A stretch of DNA of 8,453 nucleotides from Desulfobacterales bacterium HSG17 (GTDB lineage: Bacteria > Desulfobacterota > Desulfobacteria > Desulfobacterales > Desulfococcaceae): NCBI GenBank assembly GCA_030377945.1, contig JAUCGD010000128.1, forward strand, positions 1-8,453, written 5' to 3'. The translations under genes were made by a program, and so were the position numbers. Each line of letters opens with the position of its first letter. Position 1 is the first letter of the stretch. The notes beneath the pieces are model-generated. The model did not search any database, was not told where the DNA came from, and saw only the letters and a list, made by a program, of their open reading frames with translations. Positions 1-7,659 of the stretch are shown here, in pieces.

Positions 1-94
1 TTCATCAACAATTTTTGATTTTAAATGCGGTCTACTGTTTGCCTGATCATATTACCAAATTTTACTACAAAGGTATGTTTTTAAATTGCACTAA
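1..94. other. AT-rich stretch with no recognised gene
   Basis: All three forward frames were read for a missing CooS N-terminus. Two are closed by early stops and the third (HQQFLILNAVYCLP...) ends at a TAA without resembling CooS. No promoter, RNA gene or terminator stands out. It may be sequence brought next to cooS by whatever removed its 5' end. Confidence 0.4.
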
Positions 95-208
95 AAACTA
101 AATTTTGGTCTGTTCTGTACGCGCCCGATTGATCCTTTTGAACAAGGCCCTCAATCAGGTGTATGCGGTGCTGATGCAGATATTATTGTAGCCAGAAACC
201 TGGTAAGG
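95..208 (+). pseudogene. Degraded 5' remnant of cooS (B/D-cluster region)
   Basis: This stretch is in frame with the CooS ORF and reads RPIDPFEQGPQSGVCGADAD then IIVARNLVR, clear CooS sequence that joins directly to the ATG at 209. It is preceded by an in-frame TAA at 92-94. In the family, the segment before RIDPF carries two D-cluster and three of four B-cluster cysteines in a pattern like C..(7)..CC..C....C. Here it reads NFGLFCTRPIDPF. Only one of those cysteines (codon 116-118) plus the last B-cluster cysteine (GVCGA) remains. The approximately 35-40 residues normally before this are absent in all three forward frames. This looks like deletion and decay, or a breakpoint near position 100. 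A sequencing or assembly fault is possible. Confidence 0.7.
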
Positions 209-1852
209 ATGATAGCAGCCGGGTCTGCATCTCATTCGGATCATGGCCGTGATCTGGTGGAAGTGTTAGCTGATGTGGCACAAGGTAAAGCCCCTGGATA
301 CGGTATTGCTGACCTTGAAAAATTAAAAAGACTGGCCGTTGAATACGGCATAGAAACGGAAAACAAAGAATCTCTCAATATCGCAGGGGAACTTGCACAT
401 GCAATGCAGGAAGACTATGGAACCAGGAAAAAAGAATTGACCCTGGTAAAACGCGCTCCTAAAAAACGCCTTGAAGTCTGGAGAAAAGCAGGCATTATAC
501 CAAGGGGTATAGACAGGGAAACCTCAGAAATGATGCACCGAACCCATATGGGTGTTGATAATGGATGGCAGAGCCTTTTGCTTCACTCAATGAGAAATGC
601 ACTTTCTGACGGGTGGGGAGGCTCCCTGATTGCAAGCGAGGTTTCAGATATACTTTTTGGAACACCTTCACCTGGTGCAAATACTGCAAATATAGGGGTT
701 CTTAAAACAGACCGGGTAAACATAATTGTTCACGGCCATAACCCGGTGGTGTCTGAAATGATTTTTTCGGCATGTCAGGACCCTGAGCTTATAAATCTGG
801 CAAAATCAAAAGGATCAAAAGGTATTAACCTGGCAGGTTTATGCTGTACAGGTAATGAATTACTTACCCGCCACGGAATACCAATGGCCGGGAACCATCT
901 TATGACCGAACTGGTTATTGCAACAGGTGCTGTTGAAATGATGCTTGTGGATTACCAGTGTATTATGCCTTCTCTTGGAAAAACGGCTTCATGTTACCAT
1001 ACAAAAATGATAAGCACCAGTGACAAGGCACGATTTCCGGGAATGGAGCATCATGAATTTCATTCTGAAAATTCAGAACAAATGGCAAAAGAACTTGTTA
1101 AACAGGCCATTGAAAAATATGAGCAGCGGGGAAAGGTTTATATTCCTGTTGAACCTGTGCAGTCCATGGGAGGTTTTTCAGTTGAAGCCATTGTGGGTGC
1201 CCTGGGAGGAAGCCCTGATCCCCTTATAGAAGCCATAAAAACAGGAAAAATCAGGGGGGCTGTCGGTATTGTGGGTTGCAATAATCCGAAAATAAAACAT
1301 GATTACGGACATGTTACCCTGGCAAAAGAACTGATAAAAAATGATATCCTGGTCGTTGGTACAGGCTGTGCTGCTGTGGCTACTGCAAAAGCAGGTTTAA
1401 ATGCAGCAGAAGCCATAGAATATGCAGGACCCGGATTAAAAGAAATATGCGGAGCGCTTAAAATACCGCCGGTGCTTCATATGGGCAGTTGCGTGGATAA
1501 TGTTCGTATTCTCACCCTTGCATCAGCATTGGCAAATTCTCTGGGAACAGATATAAGCGACCTGCCCCTGGCAGGCTCTGCACCTGAATGGTATTCTGAA
1601 AAAGCCGTGGCAATCGGCGTTTACTTTGTTGCATCCGGGGTTTACACAGTGCTTGGGCCCATGCCCCCAATAACCGGCAGCATGAATGTGGTTAACCTGC
1701 TTACCCAAGGCGTAGAGGATGTCGTAGGCGCAACATTTGCAGTAGAACCTGATCCAAAAAAAGCAGCAATTCTTATTCGCAGCCATATTGAAAATAAACG
1801 AAAAGCTTTAGGACTGAGTTCTTTTTCATTCATCACTTCCGATAATATTTAA
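209..1852 (+). CDS. cooS: Anaerobic CO dehydrogenase catalytic subunit (CooS family), N-terminally truncated
   Basis: Anaerobic Ni-Fe CO dehydrogenases oxidise CO to CO2 in the cytoplasm at a Ni-Fe-S C-cluster, passing electrons through the B- and D-clusters of a homodimer. The C-cluster site is fully recognisable: H177 in HGHNPV, C212/C213 in LCCTGNE, C251 in DYQCIMPS, C357 in VGCNN, C387 in GTGCAA and C428 in MGSCVDN. The catalytic lysine is K465 in SEKAVAIG, and the His pair H9/H12 (SHSDH) of the proton path is present. The family is usually about 630-640 residues; this frame gives 547. The ATG at 209 matches a methionine inside the conserved stretch VRMIAAG, and its only purine-rich upstream sequence abuts it, so it is unlikely to be the native start. 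Family sequence continues upstream in frame (95-208) without an ATG, GTG or TTG. No accessory gene (cooC, ferredoxin, acs) is in the window. Identity is near certain; function is doubtful because the N-terminal cluster ligands are mostly gone. Confidence 0.93.
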   Translation: MIAAGSASHSDHGRDLVEVLADVAQGKAPGYGIADLEKLKRLAVEYGIETENKESLNIAGELAHAMQEDYGTRKKELTLVKRAPKKRLEVWRKAGIIPRGIDRETSEMMHRTHMGVDNGWQSLLLHSMRNALSDGWGGSLIASEVSDILFGTPSPGANTANIGVLKTDRVNIIVHGHNPVVSEMIFSACQDPELINLAKSKGSKGINLAGLCCTGNELLTRHGIPMAGNHLMTELVIATGAVEMMLVDYQCIMPSLGKTASCYHTKMISTSDKARFPGMEHHEFHSENSEQMAKELVKQAIEKYEQRGKVYIPVEPVQSMGGFSVEAIVGALGGSPDPLIEAIKTGKIRGAVGIVGCNNPKIKHDYGHVTLAKELIKNDILVVGTGCAAVATAKAGLNAAEAIEYAGPGLKEICGALKIPPVLHMGSCVDNVRILTLASALANSLGTDISDLPLAGSAPEWYSEKAVAIGVYFVASGVYTVLGPMPPITGSMNVVNLLTQGVEDVVGATFAVEPDPKKAAILIRSHIENKRKALGLSSFSFITSDNI

Positions 1853-1908
1853 TATGCAAAGTAATAAGGAAGAATATCTTGCAACCATAATTGTTCTGGG
1901 AGACTGCA

Positions 1909-1998
1909 ATGTCGGAAGATATTAAAAAGACAATTTGTTCCCTGCGTCTTGTGGATCCAAATTTAGATGTTGAAAGCATTAGACATTATCGGAAATAA
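1909..1998 (+). CDS. Possible small ORF, 29 aa, 3' end inside MITE-like repeat
   Basis: A reading frame MSEDIKKTICSLRL...VESIRHYRK starts with ATG, and GGGAG lies 6 nt upstream (1898-1902), a plausible ribosome binding site. The last five codons (RHYRK) and the stop come from the terminus of the repeat beginning at 1982. The original frame, if it was a gene, has therefore been cut by the insertion, and nothing resembling its continuation is seen beyond 2110. I do not recognise the peptide. It lies 56 nt after the cooS stop on the same strand and could be the start of a lost downstream gene, or chance. Confidence 0.3.
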   Translation: MSEDIKKTICSLRLVDPNLDVESIRHYRK

Positions 1999-2110
1999 TT
2001 ATTGTAGGGTGCGTTAGCGCAGCGTAACGCACCGCAACCTTAAAATAACGGTGCGTTAGGGCTATGGCCTAACACACCCTACGGTGGAAATCCTTATTTC
2101 CGATAATGTA
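1982..2110. repeat. MITE-like palindromic repeat, copy 1
   Basis: The element has terminal inverted repeats: GACATTATCGGAAATAA at the left, and its reverse complement at the right with the final base changed (2094-2110). TA flanks it on both sides (1980-1981, 2111-2112), which fits TA-target insertion as in the IS630/Tc1-mariner group. The interior is palindromic. GTAGGGTG near the left pairs with CACCCTAC near the right, and the left arm also folds on itself (GTGCGTTA...TAACGCAC). There is no room for a transposase, so it would need one supplied in trans. It sits between two convergent genes, 8 bp past the stop of the exporter gene, and its long hairpin could act as a terminator for both. 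It matches the copy at 8291-8417 with few differences. Confidence 0.85.
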
Positions 2111-2118
2111 TAGTGAAG

Positions 2119-2754
2119 TCAAACAATAATCTTCTGAATCCCTGAATAAGCAAAGATACAGGAAAACACTGCAAGAAATACCGCACATGCTCCGATCAGG
2201 TATTGATATGCCCGGTCGCTCAGCAGGGATTTTCCTTTGTAAACAGCTACGGAAACAGCTGAGTACCAGAACAGATCTCCCAGAATATGGCCGCAGAAAA
2301 AAGCAAAAACTGCCCATTTGCCGATCTCCATGCTGTGCAGAATATATCCCAGGCCAATGGAAGCCCACCAGATAGTCCAGTAAGGATTTACAATACTCAG
2401 CAATGCGCCTGATAATACAAGATTTCTGCCTGTTTCCGTGTGTTCATTATTTTGCAGGCTCATGGTCGGCAGGGCGCGAAACATGCCCCAGGCCATCCAC
2501 ATAAGGATTGCAGAACCTGCCAGAGCAATGAAAACAAAAACCTCTTTCTGCTTGAGAAAGGGAGCAAGCCCAAGCATAAGACCAATAACTAAAATCAGTT
2601 CGAGAATTCCATGACCGGCAATAAGCAATGGGCCCACTAAAAAGCCCCGTCTGGAGCTTTCGCTTACAGCTACTGTAAACAAAGGTCCCGGCATCATGGC
2701 ACCTGAAAGGGCTACTATGAAAGATGTTGAAAATATGGTGAATAATAATATCAT
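2119..2754 (-). CDS. LysE/RhtB-family amino-acid exporter-like protein
   Basis: A 211-residue inner-membrane protein with about six hydrophobic segments (roughly residues 4-25, 36-62, 68-90, 110-135, 143-170 and 184-206). It carries the family's conserved PGP turn in the first segment (residues 22-24, SGAMMPGPLF) and an NP in the fourth (123-124, SIVNPYW). LysE/RhtB proteins export amino acids or related small solutes using ion gradients; the substrate here cannot be told from sequence. I chose the ATG at 2754 rather than the one at 2796 because the former has AAAGGA 6 nt upstream, begins at the first membrane segment, and avoids a 30-nt overlap with the preceding gene. It starts 10 bp after the yhaN-like stop, so it is probably cotranscribed. 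No functional link to that gene is evident. Confidence 0.87.
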   Translation of the reverse strand: MILLFTIFSTSFIVALSGAMMPGPLFTVAVSESSRRGFLVGPLLIAGHGILELILVIGLMLGLAPFLKQKEVFVFIALAGSAILMWMAWGMFRALPTMSLQNNEHTETGRNLVLSGALLSIVNPYWTIWWASIGLGYILHSMEIGKWAVFAFFCGHILGDLFWYSAVSVAVYKGKSLLSDRAYQYLIGACAVFLAVFSCIFAYSGIQKIIV

Positions 2755-2760
2755 GGCATA

Positions 2761-2766
2761 TCCTTT
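2761..2766 (-). promoter_or_regulatory. Ribosome binding site of the LysE-family gene
   Basis: AAAGGA lies 6 nt before the ATG at 2754 and overlaps the TAA stop of the upstream ATPase gene. It decides the start in favour of 2754 and suggests translational coupling. Confidence 0.65.
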
Positions 2767-5700
2767 AGAGATTCCTTGTAAATAATACATCTGCATCTAT
2801 ATGTTTTTCAGCCAATTCCATGAGATGCTGATGATGGGTAAAAAATATCACCTGGGTTTTCTTTGACAATTCTGCCAGTACATCCAGGGTTGCGGCAGAT
2901 CTTTTATCGTCAAATTTTATAAGAATATCGTCAAGAATAAAAGGCATGGACTCATTTTTGTCCAGCCAGGATTCCAGGGTTGCCAGCCTTACTGCCAGGT
3001 ATAGCTGATCTGCTGTGCCGTCGCTCATACCGTCAACATAGACTATTTCATTTGTTCCAGGCCGTACTCCTGCTATAACAGCTTCATTTTTTTCATTAAA
3101 CTCCAGGCGAAGCCCTTGAAATGCTCCCAGGGTCATATGTGCGAATAATTCATTTGACCGCTTGAGTATAGGCCCTTGATTTTTTTCACGGTAACGCTCA
3201 ATAGCCTGGCTTAAAACAGACGAAGCCAGACGAAGCCGGACATATTGCTCTGCATCTGTTTCAAGACGTGCAAGAATACTTTGGGCTTGTTCTTCCAGTT
3301 CTGCGGCCTTTGCACTGCCGTCCATTTTTGAAAGTTCGTTTGTTTCAGTGCCTATGGTCTGGTCAAGCTGTGATTTTTGAATATTTAAGCGCTCTATTTC
3401 TTCGGAAAGACCGGTTATTACAGGGTTGATCCTATCAGGATCTGTTGACTCCGCATCCATGACAAATTCATTTAAAGGCGCTCCTGCGCTCAGTTTTCGC
3501 AGTCTTGATTCGCATTCTTTTAAAGATGTTTCAATCTGCTGCTTTTGCCCGGAACGCTCTTCAGCACTACCCAGTTTTTCAAATGATTCGCATCCTGCCT
3601 GTTCACACATTATCTTTAGACGGGCATGAATCTCGGCAATTGTATTTTTTGCAGTACGGAGGTTTTTCTCTTCATGTTCTTCCTGTTTACTCAACTCTTC
3701 CTGTTTGCTTTGTGCTTTTAAAGCATTTGAAAATCTATTATTCAGTTCCGCTACTGCCTGCTTTGGAGGGACAGAATTGAGATCAGGAGCCTGTATATTC
3801 ACCAGTTCTCTTACTTTTTCATTAAAAGCCAGACCGTCTCTTTCAATGCTGTTTATTCTTTGATTATCAAGACTTGCTGACTTAAGCTTTGCAAAAAGAG
3901 CATTACAATCTTCTATAACAACATTGGCCTGGGCTGGGGTTGCATCGCTGCCAAGGCCCAGGGGATTAACTGCGTCTGCCCATTGTTTACGCCAGCCGGA
4001 AATATCCTGTTCGATCTTTTGCGCCCTCATTTTTGCTTCTCTTAGTTCAGCTTCCCTTTGTTCAAGCTCTGTATTCAGCTGTGCCTGCTGAGTGCGAATC
4101 TTTTCAGAATGTTCTATCATCTGCCGTCCCTTTCTCACAAGGGCTGCCAGGGAATCATTTGCCCATGACATGGAATTTTCCGGCATATAAAGGGTTTGAA
4201 TAATCTCATTACGGAATTTGTCAATTTGATTTCTCAATTGTTCTGCCCTGGCTATTTTTTCACGAATATCAGAAAGCTGTGCTGAAAGGGCTGTTTGATG
4301 CTGTGCCAGGGCACGCATTTCCCTGGGAGATGCAGGCGTTATACCTGTTTCTGCCCATAGTTCTCTCCATTTATCCCGTATTTTTTGATTTTCTTTTTGA
4401 GCAGTCAGCAGCTTTTCTTTTATACGCGTCATATGTTTTATCCTGGTCCCTTTGTCAGCCAGCAGCCCTGCTTTTTTAGCTACCTGTGCGGCTTCACCCC
4501 GCATCCTGTCTGATAAATCATCTGAATATCTGACACTTAATTCATATGCATCTGCCAGATTTTTGGCTGGTGGAAAAGTATCTATAAAATCCTGTGCATT
4601 ATCCTTTTGCGGTTTTTCTTTTTTTTCCAGGGTGCTGCGTATCATATGCCAGCCTGAGTTACGCTTTTCCCTTGATTTTTGAAGATCATCATCTGTGAAA
4701 ACCTTTCCTGTAAGGCTGATTTCCTGGATATGGCCTTCAATATCAAGCAGAACTTTTTCAAGATCGTTTTTTTCAGCTTCCAGTTTTTGGACTGCATCCC
4801 ATGTGCTTTTTAACCGGTCTTCATAGGAATCAATGGTCTCTGGTGAAGGTATTTCAAGATTTACAAATTCTTCTGCACTTTTATTTCCCACAGGTATTTT
4901 TTTAACAGCAGAATGCAGCATATTCTCTGCCCTGCGGATTTCAGCAGCCTGTGATTGATAATTAGCTTCCATATCTCCCTGATGAACAGCCCGTTCAATG
5001 GCCTGCTCAAGGTCTGTTGTATCAAGAGGATTTTTTATGGAACCGGATTTTGCTTTTATACGATCAATATGCAGGCGAAGTTTTTCAATAGCTTCATTTG
5101 TACCCTGGTTCAGGATTGTCAGTCTTTCATATTGTGTTCCTAACTCCTGAATCCTTATAATTTCACGTTTTTCAAGACGAAGATCCTCAGCCTGTTCCAG
5201 GGTAAATTCCCTGTTCAACCCCCTGAGAATTTCCTTTGCATCAGCACGCTTACTGCTGCGAAGACCTTCAAGCCTCAATTTGTCTTCATCAGCCTTTATA
5301 ACACTTCCAAGTTCCTGAAATATTGCGTTAATATTTCTGGCCTGATTTAGAATTTGATGGGGAACATCAAGTTTTTTAAGTTTTTGCTTTATTTCGCTGA
5401 GATATTGTGATGCCTGGTTTTCTTTGGTTTTGGCAATCTTGAGTTCCTCAAAAGCCTTGCGTCTTTTATTAGTGAAATCTTTGGGAAGCAAAACTGCATC
5501 AGCATATTTTTCGTGCATTTCCTGTAATTCCTTGCGCCGGGACATATCAGGAAGGGCATTTTTTATGCGTTCAAGCCTGTTGCGTTCTCCAAGTTTTTGA
5601 GCCAGTTCCGTTTCCATCTCTGCTTTCCTGGTTTCTGCTTCCTGCAAAGCCTTGTCATGGGCTGCCCATTCACGATCATTTAACTGGGCTTCCCGCATGG

Positions 5701-6286
5701 ATTTTCGGGTCTGGTTAAATTCCAAAATTGAGGCATTAATTACAGGTTTTCTGCCGGATGATTTAAAAAGATTGTCAGCATCTTCCAGTAACTCGGATTG
5801 AATCCTGCGGAAATCCGAGATTCCTGCCCCGGCAGCAAAAAGAATCTGTCCCATATTGCCGCCCCCGCTTATAATATCCTCTCCTCCTTTAACCAGTCCG
5901 GGATGGTCAATGCCAAACATGGTGGAAAAAAGGTTCTCATCTACATTTCCCAGGAAGGAACTCAATTTTGAATCTTCTATAATTTTGGCATCATCTTGTT
6001 CCCGGATGGTATTGCCGCGGCCTTTGCGCCGTATTAAATTAAGAACTTCGCCGTCTTTACGTTTTAGCACACTGCCTATTCTCAATTTTGCATAAGGATG
6101 AATAAAATTATCTGCTGACCGGACAGGAATACCAAAGAGCATTTGATGCAGTGCCCGGAGAGCAGAACTTTTACCTGCTTCATTTGGGCCGTAAATAATA
6201 TGCAGTCCATGATTTCCACAGTCCAGGTCTATATTTTTATCTGTAAAAGGCCCGAATGCCATAAGGTTCAACTGGAGAATTTTCAT
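2765..6286 (-). CDS. yhaN: YhaN-like SMC/Rad50-type ATPase (SbcC-like)
   Basis: A 1173-residue protein with an ABC-type ATPase head split by a very long helical middle. The N-terminal lobe opens MKILQLNLMAFGPF and has a Walker A motif GPNEAGKS at residues 33-40. Residues about 190-1010 are rich in K, E, Q, R and L in a coiled-coil pattern. The C-terminal lobe has a signature-like MSDGTADQ (about 1087-1094), a Walker B FILDD (1116-1120) and an H-loop FFTHH (1148-1152). This order is that of SMC/Rad50/SbcC proteins, and the N-terminus is typical of the YhaN branch (AAA_27). No CxxC zinc hook is present; the nearest thing is CEQAGC, with four residues between the cysteines. It is expected to pair with the YhaO-like nuclease encoded just upstream and act on DNA ends. 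The start overlaps the yhaO-like stop as ATGA, with AAAGGAG 7 nt upstream. It is longer than the Bacillus YhaN as I recall it (about 960 residues), but ordinary for proteobacterial relatives. Confidence 0.9.
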   Translation of the reverse strand: MKILQLNLMAFGPFTDKNIDLDCGNHGLHIIYGPNEAGKSSALRALHQMLFGIPVRSADNFIHPYAKLRIGSVLKRKDGEVLNLIRRKGRGNTIREQDDAKIIEDSKLSSFLGNVDENLFSTMFGIDHPGLVKGGEDIISGGGNMGQILFAAGAGISDFRRIQSELLEDADNLFKSSGRKPVINASILEFNQTRKSMREAQLNDREWAAHDKALQEAETRKAEMETELAQKLGERNRLERIKNALPDMSRRKELQEMHEKYADAVLLPKDFTNKRRKAFEELKIAKTKENQASQYLSEIKQKLKKLDVPHQILNQARNINAIFQELGSVIKADEDKLRLEGLRSSKRADAKEILRGLNREFTLEQAEDLRLEKREIIRIQELGTQYERLTILNQGTNEAIEKLRLHIDRIKAKSGSIKNPLDTTDLEQAIERAVHQGDMEANYQSQAAEIRRAENMLHSAVKKIPVGNKSAEEFVNLEIPSPETIDSYEDRLKSTWDAVQKLEAEKNDLEKVLLDIEGHIQEISLTGKVFTDDDLQKSREKRNSGWHMIRSTLEKKEKPQKDNAQDFIDTFPPAKNLADAYELSVRYSDDLSDRMRGEAAQVAKKAGLLADKGTRIKHMTRIKEKLLTAQKENQKIRDKWRELWAETGITPASPREMRALAQHQTALSAQLSDIREKIARAEQLRNQIDKFRNEIIQTLYMPENSMSWANDSLAALVRKGRQMIEHSEKIRTQQAQLNTELEQREAELREAKMRAQKIEQDISGWRKQWADAVNPLGLGSDATPAQANVVIEDCNALFAKLKSASLDNQRINSIERDGLAFNEKVRELVNIQAPDLNSVPPKQAVAELNNRFSNALKAQSKQEELSKQEEHEEKNLRTAKNTIAEIHARLKIMCEQAGCESFEKLGSAEERSGQKQQIETSLKECESRLRKLSAGAPLNEFVMDAESTDPDRINPVITGLSEEIERLNIQKSQLDQTIGTETNELSKMDGSAKAAELEEQAQSILARLETDAEQYVRLRLASSVLSQAIERYREKNQGPILKRSNELFAHMTLGAFQGLRLEFNEKNEAVIAGVRPGTNEIVYVDGMSDGTADQLYLAVRLATLESWLDKNESMPFILDDILIKFDDKRSAATLDVLAELSKKTQVIFFTHHQHLMELAEKHIDADVLFTRNL

Positions 6287-7542
6287 AAATCCTCTCCTTT
6301 GCCCATGAGCCTGTCAAGGAGTACAGGCCGGACTGTATCAAGGATTTGAGCCAGCCGGTCAGGATCTGCATTTTGAAACAACTGGGAATATTCTTTCATT
6401 TCTCTGGGTAATTTTCTTATAAGCGGATCCAGGGATTTTCCCAGGGAAAGCAATAAATCCTGATCTGATTTAAGTTCATCAAAATATCCCATGATTTCTC
6501 CCACAGGGCCTTCAGGAATTGCTTTATTTTCTTTTGGAAGATCAGTAAGGAGTTTAACCTTTTCTATCCATATCCGGCCTGCTCCCACATCCAGGGCAGC
6601 AGAGCGAATCTGGTTGGTCCAATGATCGGGCCTGGCAGCAAGGCGCTCATGAACAGCAGACCTGCCATAAAGTTCAATTCTGGCAGCAAGGGGAAGTCCG
6701 TCATTTTTTTCCAGGAATGTTTCCAATTGCCCGCACACATTTTCAACAACCTGATGCCCGTCCCCGGCATCTGAAATATCAATCTCGGCCTTTTGCCAGC
6801 GCAGCACATCCAGGGCATTAAATTCAGGAACTGCTTTTCCACTGTCATCTGCCTTGACAAGCATACATCCTTTGGAACCTGTTTCTTTTACATGTCTGCC
6901 CTGGATATTTCCAGGAAACACTATTAAAGGATCTTTAGAAAGAACCTCCCGCTGATGTACATGCCCCAATGCCCAGTAATCATATCCTTTTGATACCATA
7001 TCCTCAATCTTGCAGGGAGCATAAGGTTCATGCCCTTCCCTGCCGGTTGCACATGTATGCAGCATACCTATATTATAATAACCGTCAACAGTCTCAGGAT
7101 AAGCTGAAGCCAGATTTTTTTTAACAGCCGGGCCTGAAAAGCTCTGGCCGTGAACAGCAACCCCGATTTTATCAAACCTGATGGTTTCAGGAGCACTGGC
7201 AGAAAAAACCTGGACATTATCAGGAAGCCTTATGGTACGGGTCATCTTGCTTGCAGCATCATGATTTCCGGTTATAATGCAAACATCAATATCTGCTTCA
7301 CGAAGACGCGACATTTGAGACACAAGATATAAACCTGTGTTATAATCCTTCCAGTCTCCGTCATATAGATCACCTGAAATAAGAAGAAAGTCAACATCCC
7401 TGGAAACAGCAAGCTCCACAAGGTTTTCCATGGCACGCCTGGTTGCACCCCGCAGCGCATCCACAGGCGCTCCCTCATATTGGGAAAGGTTTCTCAAAGG
7501 GCTGTCAAGATGAATATCTGCTGTATGAATAAAGGTAAACAT
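6283..7542 (-). CDS. yhaO: YhaO-like metallophosphoesterase (SbcD/Mre11-like nuclease)
   Basis: A 419-residue cytoplasmic protein with the Mre11/SbcD calcineurin-like phosphoesterase domain in its first ~220 residues. The metal-binding motifs occur in order: D9-x-H11 in TADIHLDSP, GD at 57-58 (LLISGDLYD), GNHD at 92-95, H162 in GMLHT, and GHVH at 193-196, followed by FPGNIQGRH (209-217). The family binds two metal ions, typically manganese, and cuts DNA as exo- or endonuclease. The C-terminal ~200 residues form the YhaO-type extension, with a helical tail that should contact the ATPase partner. Length is normal for YhaO. The start at 7542 gives the expected MFTFIHTADIHLDSP opening, with AGGA 8 nt upstream. 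It is first in the operon with the yhaN-like ATPase. The third gene of the Bacillus cluster, yhaM, is not in the window. Confidence 0.9.
   Translation of the reverse strand: MFTFIHTADIHLDSPLRNLSQYEGAPVDALRGATRRAMENLVELAVSRDVDFLLISGDLYDGDWKDYNTGLYLVSQMSRLREADIDVCIITGNHDAASKMTRTIRLPDNVQVFSASAPETIRFDKIGVAVHGQSFSGPAVKKNLASAYPETVDGYYNIGMLHTCATGREGHEPYAPCKIEDMVSKGYDYWALGHVHQREVLSKDPLIVFPGNIQGRHVKETGSKGCMLVKADDSGKAVPEFNALDVLRWQKAEIDISDAGDGHQVVENVCGQLETFLEKNDGLPLAARIELYGRSAVHERLAARPDHWTNQIRSAALDVGAGRIWIEKVKLLTDLPKENKAIPEGPVGEIMGYFDELKSDQDLLLSLGKSLDPLIRKLPREMKEYSQLFQNADPDRLAQILDTVRPVLLDRLMGKGEDL
6294..6300 (-). promoter_or_regulatory. Ribosome binding site of the yhaN-like gene, inside yhaO-like 3' end
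   Basis: AAAGGAG sits 7 nt before the ATG at 6286 and is encoded within the last codons of the yhaO-like gene. Together with the ATGA stop/start overlap, it points to translational coupling, which would favour balanced synthesis of two complex partners. Confidence 0.7.
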
Positions 7543-7550
7543 TTTTTATG

Positions 7551-7597
7551 TCCTGGTTTATTATATCCTGATTTATTTTATCCTGGTTAATATCCTG
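7551..7597 (-). repeat. Four reiterated CAGGA units in the yhaO-like leader
   Basis: On the plus strand TCCTG recurs at 7551, 7566, 7581 and 7593 with surrounding T/A-rich sequence, giving spacings of 15, 15 and 12. Read in the gene's direction, these are CAGGATA or CCAGGAC units separated by AT-rich spacers. The unit nearest the ATG serves as the Shine-Dalgarno. The others look like copies of it made by tandem duplication. Whether they act in translation control is unknown. Confidence 0.6.
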
Positions 7598-7631
7598 AAT
7601 TTTTAAAATTTATGAATTGCTTGACCGGATA

Positions 7632-7659
7632 GGTATCTTATTTTGGCAATGTGTGTCAA
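7632..7659 (-). promoter_or_regulatory. Weak candidate promoter for the yhaO-yhaN-lysE operon
   Basis: A perfect TTGACA -35 hexamer lies at 7659-7654 on the minus strand. The best -10 at 16 nt spacing is GATACC, matching TATAAT at only three positions. It lies about 90 nt ahead of the start codon. It could equally be chance, with the operon transcribed from upstream of the DUF4160 gene. Confidence 0.25.

Noticed and set aside
1854..1925. 23-residue frame MQSNKEEYLATIIVLGDC... right after cooS
   Set aside because: Too short, no recognised family, and it overlaps the better-supported frame at 1909 in another phase.
2069..2368. 99-aa minus-strand frame across the exporter 3' end and repeat
   Set aside because: Shadow frame crossing the MITE-like repeat, with no family similarity.
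2119..2796. Longer exporter gene starting at 2796 (225 aa)
   Set aside because: It would overlap the upstream ATPase gene by about 30 nt, adds a non-hydrophobic leader unlike the family, and lacks a ribosome binding site as good as that of the 2754 start.
2765..6286. Canonical SbcC or an antiphage SMC-like defence ATPase
   Set aside because: No zinc hook, the YhaN-type N-terminus and the adjacent YhaO partner fit the YhaO/YhaN family better. No nuclease, protease or other defence effector lies nearby.
6564..6860. 98-aa minus-strand frame inside the yhaO-like gene
   Set aside because: It is an alternative-frame shadow within a well-supported metallophosphoesterase gene.
7551..7597. Possible CRISPR-like array
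   Set aside because: The repeat unit is only about 5-7 nt with 12-15 nt spacing, far too short for CRISPR repeats and spacers.
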